The notes beneath the pieces are model-generated. The model worked only from the letters and a program-made list of their open reading frames with translations, was not told the DNA's origin and made no database searches. From Streptomyces sp. PR69 (GTDB lineage: Bacteria > Actinomycetota > Actinomycetes > Streptomycetales > Streptomycetaceae), in NCBI RefSeq assembly GCF_026420845.1, contig NZ_JAOWCB010000003.1:248001-312000 (forward strand): a DNA stretch of 64,000 nucleotides, in the 5' to 3' direction. Below, in pieces: positions 25,574 to 34,336 of the stretch; position 1 is the first letter of the stretch; each line of letters opens with the position of its first letter. The position numbers were made by a program, and so were the translations under genes.

Positions 25574-27582
25574 CAGCCCCCCTCGCGGACGCCCGCGCGG
25601 ATCATGCGCGGCTCACCGCGCACATAGCGGCCGAGGGCGGTGAGCGGGAAGACCTGCCGGTACAGGTGGTAGTTGATGGAGAAGTCCCAGGGGAAGCCGG
25701 TGCCGGTGAACTGGGGCTCGTCCCAGCTGCCGTCGGGCCGCTGGGTCGCCGCCAGCCAGGCCGCTCCCCGCTCGGCCGCCTTGCTCTCCCGCTCCCCCGC
25801 GGCCAGCAGCGCCAGCAGCGCCCAGGCCGTCTGGGAAGCGGTTGAGACGCCCTGCCCGATCCACCGGCGCTCCCGGTAGGAGCGCAGGTCCTCGCCCCAT
25901 CCGCCGTCCTCGTTCTGCACGGAGGCCAGCCAGTCCACGGCCCGCCGGATCGCGGGATGGGCGGCGGGCACCCCGGCGGCGATCAGAGCGGGTACGACGG
26001 AGCCGGTCCCGTACAGATAGTTGACTCCCCAGCGCCCGAACCAGGCGCCGCTCGGCTCCTGCTGCCCGAGCAGCCAGGCGACGCCGCGCCGTGCCCTCGG
26101 GTGGGCGGCCAGTCCCTCGTACGCGAGCATCTCCACGACGTGCGCGGTGACATCGGCCGACGGCGGGTCGATGACCTCGCCGAAGTCGCAGAACGGCAGC
26201 CGGTTGGGGAAGGGGGAGTCGTTGTCGGCGTCGAACGCGCCCCAGGCGCCGTTCTTTGACTGCATGCCGAGGTTCCAGCGCACGCCCCGCGCGATCGCGA
26301 TGTCCACCCGGAGGGGGTCGGGGTGCCTGACCCTGCCGAGGGCGAGGACGACCTCCGCGGTGTCGTCGATGTCGGGGTAGGTGTCGTTGTGGAATTCGAA
26401 CGCCCAGCCGCCCGGGGTGAGATGGGGCCTGCGTACGGCCCAGTCCCCGGTCCGGGAGATCTGCTCGCCCAGCATCCAGTCGGCGGCCCTGACGAGAGCC
26501 GGGTGGTCGGCGGGCAGTCCCGCGTCGGCGAGCGCGATCACGGCGAGACAGGTGTCCCAGACCGGCGACTGACAGGCCTCGATCATCCGTGCGCCGTCCG
26601 CGCGCCAGACGGCGAACCGGTCCAGGGAGGCGAGTCCTTCGCGCATCACGGGATGGTCGAGGTCGTAGCCGAGCAGATGCAAGGCGATCAGCGAGTACAC
26701 GGCGGGCGGCTGAATGCCGCCCCAGCAGCCGTCGTTCTCCTGGCGCTCGATGATCCAGCGGGCCGCGGTGTTCATCGCGATGCGGCGCAGCCGCCGCGGC
26801 GCGACCTTGTGGTAGAGGTGCAGGGCCTTGTCGGCGCGCTGGAAGAAGCCCTGCCAGCTGACCGCGGGGGCGAGCGCCTGGCGGGGGCGGGGCCGGGCGG
26901 GGTCGGTGTGCAGCTCGTCCAGCGGGAAGGGCGCGGGCCGCACCGGGCGCTTCGCGGAGACGACGGTCAGGGGGACGATGGTCTGCCGCGCCCACTGGCC
27001 GAAGTCGTAGATGTTCAGCGGGAACCACGGCGGCAGGAAGATCAGTTCGGGCGGCAGTTCGGGCAGGTCGTCCCAGCTCCACCAGCCGAAGAGCGCCAGC
27101 CAGATGCGGGTGAAGACCCGGGTGGCGGCGATGCCGCCCTGCTCGCGGATCCAGGCGGAGGCGCGCGCCATATGGGGGTCTTCGGGGCGGTCGCCGGCCA
27201 GCCGCAGCGCCACATAGGCCTCGACGGTCGTGGACAGTTCGCCGGGGCCGCCGTGGAAAGTGGCCCACGTCCCGTCGGAGCGCTGCTCGCCGCGGATCCA
27301 GCGGGCGGCGGCCTCGGTGACCGTGTCGTCCCGGATGCCGAGGAACTGCCGCAGCAGCAGATCCTCCGCGTCCATCGTCACATTGGTCTGCAGGTCGCCC
27401 TTCCACCAGCCCTGGGCGTCCTGGTGGCCGAGGAGGCAGTCGGCCGCGCGCCGCATGGCGTCCTCGGCGCTCCGTGCGAGACTGCCGGCGCCGCCCGCCG
27501 CGGGACGGATGCCGGTCGCTTCGCCGGACGCGGCGGGGCCGGCCACGGGGGGCCCGCTGCTTCCGTCGGTCGTCGCTGTCAT
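25573..27582 (-). CDS. shc: Squalene-hopene cyclase
   Basis: This 669-residue class II triterpene cyclase turns squalene into hopene and hopanol at the membrane. The protonating DxDD motif is intact as PDIDDTAEV near residue 400. Several QW repeats are visible, such as GWWKGD, DGTWATFHGG, DGCWGG, GAWFGRWG, DGGWGE and DGSWDE. The N-terminal 40 residues are a low-complexity extension. A 147-base spacer separates it from the polyprenyl synthase gene, the longest gap inside the operon, so an internal promoter is possible. Confidence 0.97.
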   Translation of the reverse strand: MTATTDGSSGPPVAGPAASGEATGIRPAAGGAGSLARSAEDAMRRAADCLLGHQDAQGWWKGDLQTNVTMDAEDLLLRQFLGIRDDTVTEAAARWIRGEQRSDGTWATFHGGPGELSTTVEAYVALRLAGDRPEDPHMARASAWIREQGGIAATRVFTRIWLALFGWWSWDDLPELPPELIFLPPWFPLNIYDFGQWARQTIVPLTVVSAKRPVRPAPFPLDELHTDPARPRPRQALAPAVSWQGFFQRADKALHLYHKVAPRRLRRIAMNTAARWIIERQENDGCWGGIQPPAVYSLIALHLLGYDLDHPVMREGLASLDRFAVWRADGARMIEACQSPVWDTCLAVIALADAGLPADHPALVRAADWMLGEQISRTGDWAVRRPHLTPGGWAFEFHNDTYPDIDDTAEVVLALGRVRHPDPLRVDIAIARGVRWNLGMQSKNGAWGAFDADNDSPFPNRLPFCDFGEVIDPPSADVTAHVVEMLAYEGLAAHPRARRGVAWLLGQQEPSGAWFGRWGVNYLYGTGSVVPALIAAGVPAAHPAIRRAVDWLASVQNEDGGWGEDLRSYRERRWIGQGVSTASQTAWALLALLAAGERESKAAERGAAWLAATQRPDGSWDEPQFTGTGFPWDFSINYHLYRQVFPLTALGRYVRGEPRMIRAGVREGG

Positions 27583-27729
27583 GGCTTCCCCTTCGTGCAG
27601 TCGTTCTCAGCTGCTGGGTCTGCCGTCGGCCGACGCCGCATGCGGTGCCGGCCGGCGACTTCCTGGGGACCGGTGAACTTCGGTTCGGCGGTGTCGGCCC
27701 CCCTCAGAACGCGGGTATGCGCGGGTCGC

Positions 27730-28848
27730 TCATCTCTTGCGGACGACCACGAAGTCGGCGAGCGCGGCGAGCTGGTCGCGGATGGGACCGGGCATGTCGA
27801 CCGAGTGCAGCGCCTCGATGGCCACGGCGTGCTGTCGGCGCGCTTCCTGGGCGGTCCACTCGCGCCCTCCCGCTTCCTCGATCAGCGCGGCCCGTGCGGC
27901 GAACTCCTCCTCGGAGAAGCTCTCGACGTCGCTGCTCTTGGCGTCGGCGGCGAGCAGTTCGCCGAGCCGGGCGGCGGCGGGCCCTTCGGCGGCGAGTGCG
28001 GCGACGACCGGCAGGGACTTCTTCCGCTGGCGCAGATCGCTCCAGGTCTGCTTGCCGGTGGCCTCCGGGTCGCCCCAGATGCCGAGCAGATCGTCGACGG
28101 CCTGGAAGGCGAGGCCGAGGTGGCGGCCGTATGCCTCAAGGCGGTCGGCGACCCGGTCGTCCGCCCCGCCGAGGACCGCGCCGATGGAGACGGCGCAGGC
28201 CAGCAGCGCACCGGTCTTGTTGCCCTCCATCTCCAGGCACTCCTCGACGGTGACCCGCTCGCGGTGCTCGTACGAGATGTCCTGTGCCTGGCCATCGATC
28301 AGCTTGCGGGTGGCGACGGTGAGCCGCCGGGCCGCGCGGCCCGCCTCGACGGTGCCGAGCTCCAGCAGCACCTCGCCCGCCAGGGCGAACAGCGCGTCGC
28401 CGACGAGGATCGCCTGGGCGGGTCCGTGCACCTTCCAGACCGTGTCCCGGTGGCGGCGCTGCTCGTCGCCGTCCATCAGGTCGTCGTGCAGCAGGGAGAA
28501 GTTGTGCACCAGTTCCACGGCGACCGCGCCGGGCACGCCGACCTCGGCGGGCGCGCCGGCCGCCTGTGCGGACAGCAGCGCGAGCGCCGGGCGCACGGCC
28601 TTGCCGCCGTCGCCTTCGGCGGGCCGCCCCTGGGCGTCGATCCAGCCGAAGTGGTAAGCGGCCACGGTGTCCATGGGCGGCGCGAGCCGGTCCACGGCGG
28701 CGCGCAGCACCGGGGCGGTCATCGCCCGCCCGCGCTCCAGCAGCGCGGCGATGTCCACGCTGTGGGCTCTGTCTGCGGTGTCTTCGGCAGCGTGCGCCGA
28801 GGGCACTGGGGGCACGGTCTCTCCTCTTGTTCCGGTGCGAAGGCTCAT
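27730..28848 (-). CDS. Polyprenyl diphosphate synthase (FPP-type) of the hopanoid cluster
   Basis: This 372-residue trans-isoprenyl diphosphate synthase elongates IPP and DMAPP, most likely to farnesyl diphosphate for squalene. The first Asp-rich motif is LLHDDLMDGD and the second is AVDDLLGIWGD. The GGKAVRPALALLSAQA and EGNKTGALLACA segments are typical. The residues before the first DDxxD (VELVHNFSLL) carry no bulky aromatics two positions upstream, so a longer product cannot be excluded. ATG 28848 overlaps the hpnE stop by ATGA. Confidence 0.93.
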   Translation of the reverse strand: MSLRTGTRGETVPPVPSAHAAEDTADRAHSVDIAALLERGRAMTAPVLRAAVDRLAPPMDTVAAYHFGWIDAQGRPAEGDGGKAVRPALALLSAQAAGAPAEVGVPGAVAVELVHNFSLLHDDLMDGDEQRRHRDTVWKVHGPAQAILVGDALFALAGEVLLELGTVEAGRAARRLTVATRKLIDGQAQDISYEHRERVTVEECLEMEGNKTGALLACAVSIGAVLGGADDRVADRLEAYGRHLGLAFQAVDDLLGIWGDPEATGKQTWSDLRQRKKSLPVVAALAAEGPAAARLGELLAADAKSSDVESFSEEEFAARAALIEEAGGREWTAQEARRQHAVAIEALHSVDMPGPIRDQLAALADFVVVRKR

Positions 28849-30233
28849 GCCGCCTCCTTGATCGGATGGTCGTGGTGGCGGCCGAGCGTCGCGAGAGCGG
28901 CGCCCGCGGCGCGCAGTCCGCTGCGCACGGCGCCCTCCATGGTCGCGGGCCAGCCGGTGGCGGTCCACGCGCCCGCAAGGTACAGGCCGGGGGCGCGGGT
29001 GCGCGCACCGGGCCTGAGGCGGCCGACGCCGGGCGTGGGCGCGAAGGTGGCGGCGCGTTCGCGGGTGACGAAGAAGTCCCGCACGCGGGCGTCCCGGGCG
29101 GCGGGCAGCAGCCGCTCCAGCTCCGGCAGATAGGTCTCGCGGAGCCGGGCGACGGGCGTGTCGATCTCGTCGTGCGCGGCCGACTGGGAGACGGCCAGAT
29201 ACTGGCCGTCCTTGGCTCCGGAGGCGTCCGTGCGGTCGAAGACCCACTGGACGGGGCTGCCGAGGGCGGCGAAGAAGGGGCGGCGCAGCACGGTGCGGTC
29301 GTACAGGACGTGCAGATTGAGGATCGGGGCGGTGCCGATGTCGAGGAGCCGGTCGGGGTCGTCGAGCGCCCCGTGCGGCAGCAGCGCGTGCGCCTCGCGC
29401 TGGGCGACGGCGAGGACGACGGCGTCCGCGGTCAGCTGGTCTCCCCGGAGGCCGATCTGCCAGCGGCCGTCACCGGTGCGGGTGAGGGAGCGGACGCGGG
29501 TGGACAGCTCGGTGCGGACCCCGGCCGAGTCGAGGGCTTTGCGGGCGAGCGTGTCGTGGAGTTCGCCGAGCGGCACGCGGGCCCAGCCGATGTCCGCGGC
29601 GCCGGGTTCGGAGAGCAGGCCGCTCTTGAAGACCATGGCGGCCAGTCCCATGGAGGCGTGTCGCGCGGTCGCGTTCAGCGTCGCCACGCCGACGAGGTCC
29701 CACAGGGCTTCGACGGTGCGCCCTGACTGGCCGTGGCGGCCCAGCCAGGTGGCGAAGTCGATGCCGTCGAGTGCCGGATCGGCCGGGTTGAGCCGTTTGA
29801 GTGCGAGTGCGGCGCGGCCGACGCTCGCCCGCTCGGCGAGGGAGAGATGCGGATACGCGGCCAGGCTGGCGGCGAGGTGCAGCGGCACGGGCAGGGCGGT
29901 GCGCCGGAGCCTGCCGAGCCGCGGGCCGCGGGGGTGGGCGACGTCGAGGACGGGGACGTCCAGCCGTCGCTGGAGGGGGGCGAGACGGGCGCCGTCGACG
30001 CGGTCGAGGAACCAGCGGTAGGCGGTGCAGCAGCGCAGATAGACATGCTGCCCGTTGTCGACGGTGAGCTCGCCGCGGCGGAAGGAGAAGGCGAGGCCGC
30101 CCAGCCGGGGGCGGCCTTCGACGAGGGTGACGTCGAGTCCGGCGCCGGCGAGTTCCAGCGCCGCGGTGATGCCGGCGAGTCCGCCGCCGACCACCACGGC
30201 CGAGTGTCCGGCGCGGCTGTCGTGTTCCGTCAT
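28845..30233 (-). CDS. hpnE: Hydroxysqualene dehydroxylase HpnE
   Basis: This 462-residue FAD-dependent amine-oxidase-fold enzyme reduces hydroxysqualene to squalene, the last step of the HpnCDE route. The dinucleotide motif VVVGGGLAGITAALELA sits at 13-29, followed by LVEGRPRLGGLAFSF and DNGQHVYLRCC. The C-terminal FAD contact is GLYLAGAWTATGWPATMEGAVRSG. ATG 30233 is the natural start ahead of the Rossmann motif. It follows hpnD by 79 bases. Confidence 0.94.
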   Translation of the reverse strand: MTEHDSRAGHSAVVVGGGLAGITAALELAGAGLDVTLVEGRPRLGGLAFSFRRGELTVDNGQHVYLRCCTAYRWFLDRVDGARLAPLQRRLDVPVLDVAHPRGPRLGRLRRTALPVPLHLAASLAAYPHLSLAERASVGRAALALKRLNPADPALDGIDFATWLGRHGQSGRTVEALWDLVGVATLNATARHASMGLAAMVFKSGLLSEPGAADIGWARVPLGELHDTLARKALDSAGVRTELSTRVRSLTRTGDGRWQIGLRGDQLTADAVVLAVAQREAHALLPHGALDDPDRLLDIGTAPILNLHVLYDRTVLRRPFFAALGSPVQWVFDRTDASGAKDGQYLAVSQSAAHDEIDTPVARLRETYLPELERLLPAARDARVRDFFVTRERAATFAPTPGVGRLRPGARTRAPGLYLAGAWTATGWPATMEGAVRSGLRAAGAALATLGRHHDHPIKEAA

Positions 30234-30312
30234 GCGCCCTCCCCTCGGACGGCCGCCTGATTCTGGGACGCCGCCGGGCGGCGGCGGGTTGCAGGGGTGC
30301 GCCGCGGATGCA

Positions 30313-31263
30313 TCAGGCGCGCCCCCTCTGGTTCCGGCGGGTGACATGGCGGGCGTCGAGCCCGGACAGTCCGCGTACCGCGACATAGGCCTTCTCCCGG
30401 CCGGGCAGTGAGACCCTGCCGCGCAGTACAGCCTGCGGGTCGCGCTCGATCCGGTCCAGAAGGCGGCGGTAGATCCCGGCCATGGCGGCGACGCAGGCGC
30501 CGCTGCGCCGGTCGAGCATGGGCAGCAGCCGGTACCCCTCGGCGAACAGGGCCCGGGCGCGGCGGACTTCGAAGTGCACCAGGCCGGCGAAGTCGGAGCC
30601 GGGCGGCGGCGCGGAGCTGTGGAAGCCTTCGGAGCAGCCGAACTTGGCGAGGTCGTCGGCGGGCAGATAGGTGCGGCCGTGTGCGGCGTCCTCGCGGATG
30701 TCGCGCAGGATGTTGGTGAGCTGCAGGGCGAGGCCGAGCGTGTCGGCGTACTCGGCGGCGCGCTCGACTCCGCGCGCGCCGGGCTGGGTGCCGAACACGC
30801 CGAGGGAGAGCCGCCCGATCGCTCCGGCGACACACCGGCAGTAGAGCTTCAGATCGTCCCAGGTCTCATAGGTCTCGCCGCGCACGTCCATCAGCACGCC
30901 GTCGATCAGCTCGTCGAGGCCGCCCAGCGGGATCGGAAAGCGCCTGGCCGCGTCGGCGAGGGCGACGGCGACGGGGTCGGTGTCGTCCTCGCCGACCGCG
31001 CCGCGGCGGACTTGCTGCAGCAGTTCGCGGGTGGCTTCGAGCCGCTCGCGCTTGGCGTCGGCGTCCAGTCCGCCGTCGCCGATGTCGTCGACGCGCCGGG
31101 AGAACGCGTACAGCGCGGACATGGCCTGGCGCTTGTCGGTCGGCAGCAGCCGGATGCCGTAGGCGAAGTTGCGCGCCTGCCGTCCGGTGACGGCCTCGCA
31201 GTAGGTGTATGCGGCCATGACCGGCGCGGGCGGCTGGGTCGGTGACTCCATCGTCCGGCTCAC
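30313..31263 (-). CDS. hpnD: Presqualene diphosphate synthase HpnD
   Basis: This 316-residue squalene/phytoene-synthase-fold enzyme joins two farnesyl diphosphates to presqualene diphosphate. The two Mg-binding Asp clusters are SRRVDDIGDG and TNILRDIREDAAHGRTYLP. The GTG at 31263 overlaps the hpnC stop (GTGA) and is preferred to ATG 31251. Near-identity of the first residues (MESPTQ) with the start of hpnC (MESPTE) is consistent with tandem duplication of the pair. Confidence 0.95.
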   Translation of the reverse strand: MSRTMESPTQPPAPVMAAYTYCEAVTGRQARNFAYGIRLLPTDKRQAMSALYAFSRRVDDIGDGGLDADAKRERLEATRELLQQVRRGAVGEDDTDPVAVALADAARRFPIPLGGLDELIDGVLMDVRGETYETWDDLKLYCRCVAGAIGRLSLGVFGTQPGARGVERAAEYADTLGLALQLTNILRDIREDAAHGRTYLPADDLAKFGCSEGFHSSAPPPGSDFAGLVHFEVRRARALFAEGYRLLPMLDRRSGACVAAMAGIYRRLLDRIERDPQAVLRGRVSLPGREKAYVAVRGLSGLDARHVTRRNQRGRA

Positions 31264-32198
31264 CTCTCTCTACGGGCTCTTCGCAGAACGGCGGCCGTCT
31301 CCCGCAGCAGCTGCGCCGTGGAGGCCTTCGGCGGCCCTGGCAGTACATCGAATCCGGCGGCCGCGATCGCGGCGAGGGCGGCCCGGCCCCCGGCGACGAA
31401 TCCGGCGAGCAGCAGCCGCAGCCTTCCGTGGACGCTACCCACGAGGGGGGCGCCCTCATCCAGCAGCCGCCGGGCGCGTTCGGCCTCGAAGGCGATCAGC
31501 GCGCGCACCGACGCGCCCCCTGTGGGGGCGGCCAGGTCGGCCTCGGTGACATGGAAGCGCCGCATGTCCTCCGCGGGCAGATAGACGCGGTCGCGCCCGA
31601 GGTCCTCGGCGACGTCCTGAAGGTGCTCGACGATCTGGAGCGCGGTGCACACGGCGTCGGAGCGGCGGATGCGGTCGGGCGTCGCGGTGCCGGTGATCTG
31701 CAGCACCAGCCGGCCGACGGGGTTGGCGGACAGCTCGCAGTAGGCGGCGAGGTCGTCGTAGCTCTCGTAGCGGCGTACGCGCTGGTCCTGCCGGTTGGCC
31801 TCGATGAGGCCGAGGAACGGGTCGGGGGTGAGGGAGCAGCGGCGCACGGTGGGGACCAGGGCGCGCAGCAGGGGATGGCCGGGCGCGTCGCCTGCGGGGT
31901 CGAAGGCACGGTGGAGGTCGGTTTCGAAGGCGTCGAGCAGGGCGAGCCTGTCGTCTGCCCGCTCGGGGGCGACGCCGAGGCTGCGGGCGTCCGCGCCGCC
32001 GGGTGCGAGGTCGCCGTCGCCGATGTCGTCGACGAGGCGGGCGTAGCCGTAGACGGCCATCAGGTCGCTGCGCCAGGCGCGGGGCAGGAAGAAGGGGGCG
32101 ACGGGGAAGTTCTCGTGCGCGGCCTTGTCGAGGGTGGCGGACGCGTCGGCCCCGGGGGCGGCGTGCGCGGCGACGGTGTGCTCCGTGGGGCTCTCCAT
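31260..32198 (-). CDS. hpnC: Hydroxysqualene synthase HpnC
   Basis: This 312-residue member of the same fold converts presqualene diphosphate to hydroxysqualene. The Asp motifs are YARLVDDIGDGD and EHLQDVAEDLGRDRVYLP. AAHENFPVAPFFLPRAWR is the HpnC-type N-terminal signature. ATG 32198 is used. An in-frame GTG at 32270 would add 24 mostly Ala/Gly/Arg residues of doubtful value. It heads the hopanoid operon. Confidence 0.94.
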   Translation of the reverse strand: MESPTEHTVAAHAAPGADASATLDKAAHENFPVAPFFLPRAWRSDLMAVYGYARLVDDIGDGDLAPGGADARSLGVAPERADDRLALLDAFETDLHRAFDPAGDAPGHPLLRALVPTVRRCSLTPDPFLGLIEANRQDQRVRRYESYDDLAAYCELSANPVGRLVLQITGTATPDRIRRSDAVCTALQIVEHLQDVAEDLGRDRVYLPAEDMRRFHVTEADLAAPTGGASVRALIAFEAERARRLLDEGAPLVGSVHGRLRLLLAGFVAGGRAALAAIAAAGFDVLPGPPKASTAQLLRETAAVLRRARRER

Positions 32199-32487
32199 GC
32201 CCTCGGCCGGTTCCGTCAGTCGCCCCGGGCCGCGGGCGCCCGCCGCTGCGGGCTGCCGGGCGCCGGTCACTGCGGGCTGCCCGGCGCGGGGACGGCGAAG
32301 ACTTCGCGAAGCTGGAGATTTCCCGTCATTGCCGTCACATCTCCCGTTCTACACTGCCGACCCATTACATCCTATTTCGGACACGCCGCCGGGCGTCAGC
32401 ACCGGTACAGCTTACGTTGTACAACGCGCTCCGTTGCGTGCGGGTGTTGTCCGCATTGCCGGAACACCGCCTCTTGGCAGGACGCGG
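32199..32487 (-). promoter_or_regulatory. Hopanoid operon promoter region with palindromes
   Basis: This spacer upstream of hpnC carries a perfect 12-bp palindrome CGTTGTACAACG at 32415-32426 and a perfect 10-bp palindrome CTTCGCGAAG at 32302-32311. AT-rich patches such as AAATAGGATGTAATG (minus strand, about 32360-32380) mark the likely promoter. The first palindrome is the better operator candidate. Confidence 0.5.
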
Positions 32488-32523
32488 AAAAGCCCCCGCT
32501 GGATGCTCGGGGCGGGGGCTTTC
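32488..32523. terminator. Intrinsic terminator after the ABC exporter ATPase gene
   Basis: An AAAGCCCCCGC/GCGGGGGCTTT stem with a loop of about 12 bases lies 18 bases beyond the stop of the exporter ATPase gene. It has an A-tract or T-tract on both sides, so it could also act in the + direction. Confidence 0.85.
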
Positions 32524-32540
32524 CTCCGGGCGCGCCGGCG

Positions 32541-33335
32541 CTACTTGCCGGTCTCCTTCTCGTACGCCTTGATGACCTCGTCGGTGGGGCCGTCCATCAG
32601 CAGCTCGCCCTTCTCCAGCCACAGGACGCGCTCACAGGTGTCCCTGATCGACTTATTGCTGTGGCTGACCAGGAAGACGGTGCCCGCCTCCTTGCGCAGC
32701 TCGCGGATGCGCTCCTCGGAGCGGATCTGGAAGCGGCGGTCACCGGTGGCCAGCGCCTCGTCGATCATCAGCACATCGTGGTCCTTGGCCGCGGCGATGG
32801 AGAACCGGAGCCTGGCCGCCATGCCGGAGGAGTAGGTGCGCATCGGCAGGGTGATGAAGTCGCCCTTCTCGTTGATCCCGGAGAAGTCGACGATCCCCTG
32901 GTAGCGCTCCCGGATCTGCTCCCGTGACATGCCCATGGCCAGGCCGCCGAGTATGACGTTGCGCTCGCCGGTGAGATCGTTCATCAGCGCCGCGTTGACG
33001 CCCAGCAGCGAGGGCTGGCCGTTGGTGTAGACCCGGCCGCTCTCCGCGGGCAGCAGGCCGGCGATGGCGCGCAGCAGGGTGGACTTGCCCGAGCCGTTGG
33101 TGCCGATCAGGCCGATGGCCTCGCCCCGGTACGCGGTGAACGACACACCGCGCACGGCGTGCACCTTGCGCATCCCGCGGGACTCGCCCTTGTCGCGGCG
33201 GAGTATCCGGTTGAGCGCCGCGGTGGCGCTGCCGCGTCCGCCGGAGCCTCCGTGGACCCGGTAGACGATGTGCAGCTCGTCGGCGATCACGGTGGGCACG
33301 CGGGCGCCGGACGTGTTGTCGGTGTTGTCAGCCAC
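32541..33335 (-). CDS. Glycopolymer-export ABC ATPase, TagH/Wzt-like
   Basis: This 264-residue ATPase powers export of a wall teichoic-acid-like or O-antigen-like polymer. Walker A is GTNGSGKSTLLRA near residue 81, the signature is the degenerate TYSSGMAARLRFSIA typical of TagH/Wzt, and Walker B is DVLMIDEALATGD. There is no C-terminal carbohydrate-binding extension, so recognition probably relies on the permease. The GTG at 33335 overlaps the permease stop by eight bases. It is the last gene of the locus before the terminator. Confidence 0.93.
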   Translation of the reverse strand: MADNTDNTSGARVPTVIADELHIVYRVHGGSGGRGSATAALNRILRRDKGESRGMRKVHAVRGVSFTAYRGEAIGLIGTNGSGKSTLLRAIAGLLPAESGRVYTNGQPSLLGVNAALMNDLTGERNVILGGLAMGMSREQIRERYQGIVDFSGINEKGDFITLPMRTYSSGMAARLRFSIAAAKDHDVLMIDEALATGDRRFQIRSEERIRELRKEAGTVFLVSHSNKSIRDTCERVLWLEKGELLMDGPTDEVIKAYEKETGK

Positions 33336-34257
33336 GGCCGTACCGCTCCTCAGCCTTCCAGAAGTACACAAAGCCCCCGATGCCGACGATGAGCGCCCAG
33401 GCGAGGCCGGAGGCCCAGACATGCTCGGGCAGGTTCTCGCTGCCGTATCCGTCGATCAGGGCGAAGCGGATCAGGTCCATATAGATGGCCGCCGGGTTGT
33501 ACATCAGGACATCGGCGATCCACGCCGGCTTGTCCTTGAGCATCAGCGGAATGGAGAACATCACGCCGGACGCATACAGCCAGGTGCGCATGATGAACGG
33601 CATCAGCTGGGCGAGGTCCGGGGTCTTGGCGCCGAGACGCGCCATGATCATCGCCAGCCCGGTATTGAAGACGAACTGCAGTGCGAGCGCCGGGATGACC
33701 AGCAGCCAGGACAGCGAGGGGTAGCTGCCGAAGGCCATCACGATCGCTATCAGCACGATCATCGAGAACAGCAGCTGCTGGAGCTGCTGCAGGGAGAAGG
33801 AGATGGGCAGCGCGGCCCGTGGGAAGTGCAGGGCGCGCACCAGGCCCAGATTGCCGGAGATCGAGCGCACACCCGCCATCACGGAGGTCTGGGTGAAGGT
33901 GAAGACGAAGATGCCCGTCACCAGGAACGGGACATAGATCTCGTTGCCCATCCCCCGGTTGGCGCCGATGATCAGACCGAAGATCAGGAAGTAGACGAGG
34001 GCGTTCAGCAGCGGCGTCACCACCTGCCACAGCTGTCCCAGCTTGGCCTGGCTGTACTGGGCCGTGAGCTTGGCCTGCGAGAACGCCAGGACGAAGTGGC
34101 GGCGGCCCCACAGCTGGCGGACATACTCGGCGAGCCCCGGCCGGGCGCCGCTCACCGTCAGTCCGTATTTGGCGGCGAGCTCCGCCGGCGACAGACCGGC
34201 GTCCGGCGATGGCGGAGGGCTCATCGTGATGGCGCCGTCATGGGTTGTGTCACTCAC
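33328..34257 (-). CDS. Glycopolymer-export ABC permease, TagG/Wzm-like
   Basis: This 309-residue integral membrane permease of the ABC2 family has an N-terminal amphipathic helix (RRHFVLAFSQAKLTAQYSQA) and about six membrane helices, for example LLNALVYFLIFGLIIGA, YVPFLVTGIFVFTFTQ and LLFSMIVLIAIVMAFG. It pairs with the following ATPase gene. The N-terminal 40 residues are polar and cytoplasmic. Confidence 0.93.
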   Translation of the reverse strand: MSDTTHDGAITMSPPPSPDAGLSPAELAAKYGLTVSGARPGLAEYVRQLWGRRHFVLAFSQAKLTAQYSQAKLGQLWQVVTPLLNALVYFLIFGLIIGANRGMGNEIYVPFLVTGIFVFTFTQTSVMAGVRSISGNLGLVRALHFPRAALPISFSLQQLQQLLFSMIVLIAIVMAFGSYPSLSWLLVIPALALQFVFNTGLAMIMARLGAKTPDLAQLMPFIMRTWLYASGVMFSIPLMLKDKPAWIADVLMYNPAAIYMDLIRFALIDGYGSENLPEHVWASGLAWALIVGIGGFVYFWKAEERYGRG

Positions 34258-34336
34258 AAGTGGAAACTTTCGTCTTCAAGATGCGCGACAGTTCGGGCTC
34301 TGATGCGTGAGCCCGATGCTCTCAGAACCGAGCTTG

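Noticed and set aside
26323..29133. 936-residue open frame on the + strand
   Set aside because: It runs antiparallel to shc and the polyprenyl synthase gene, both with full catalytic motifs. Long antisense frames are expected at this GC content.
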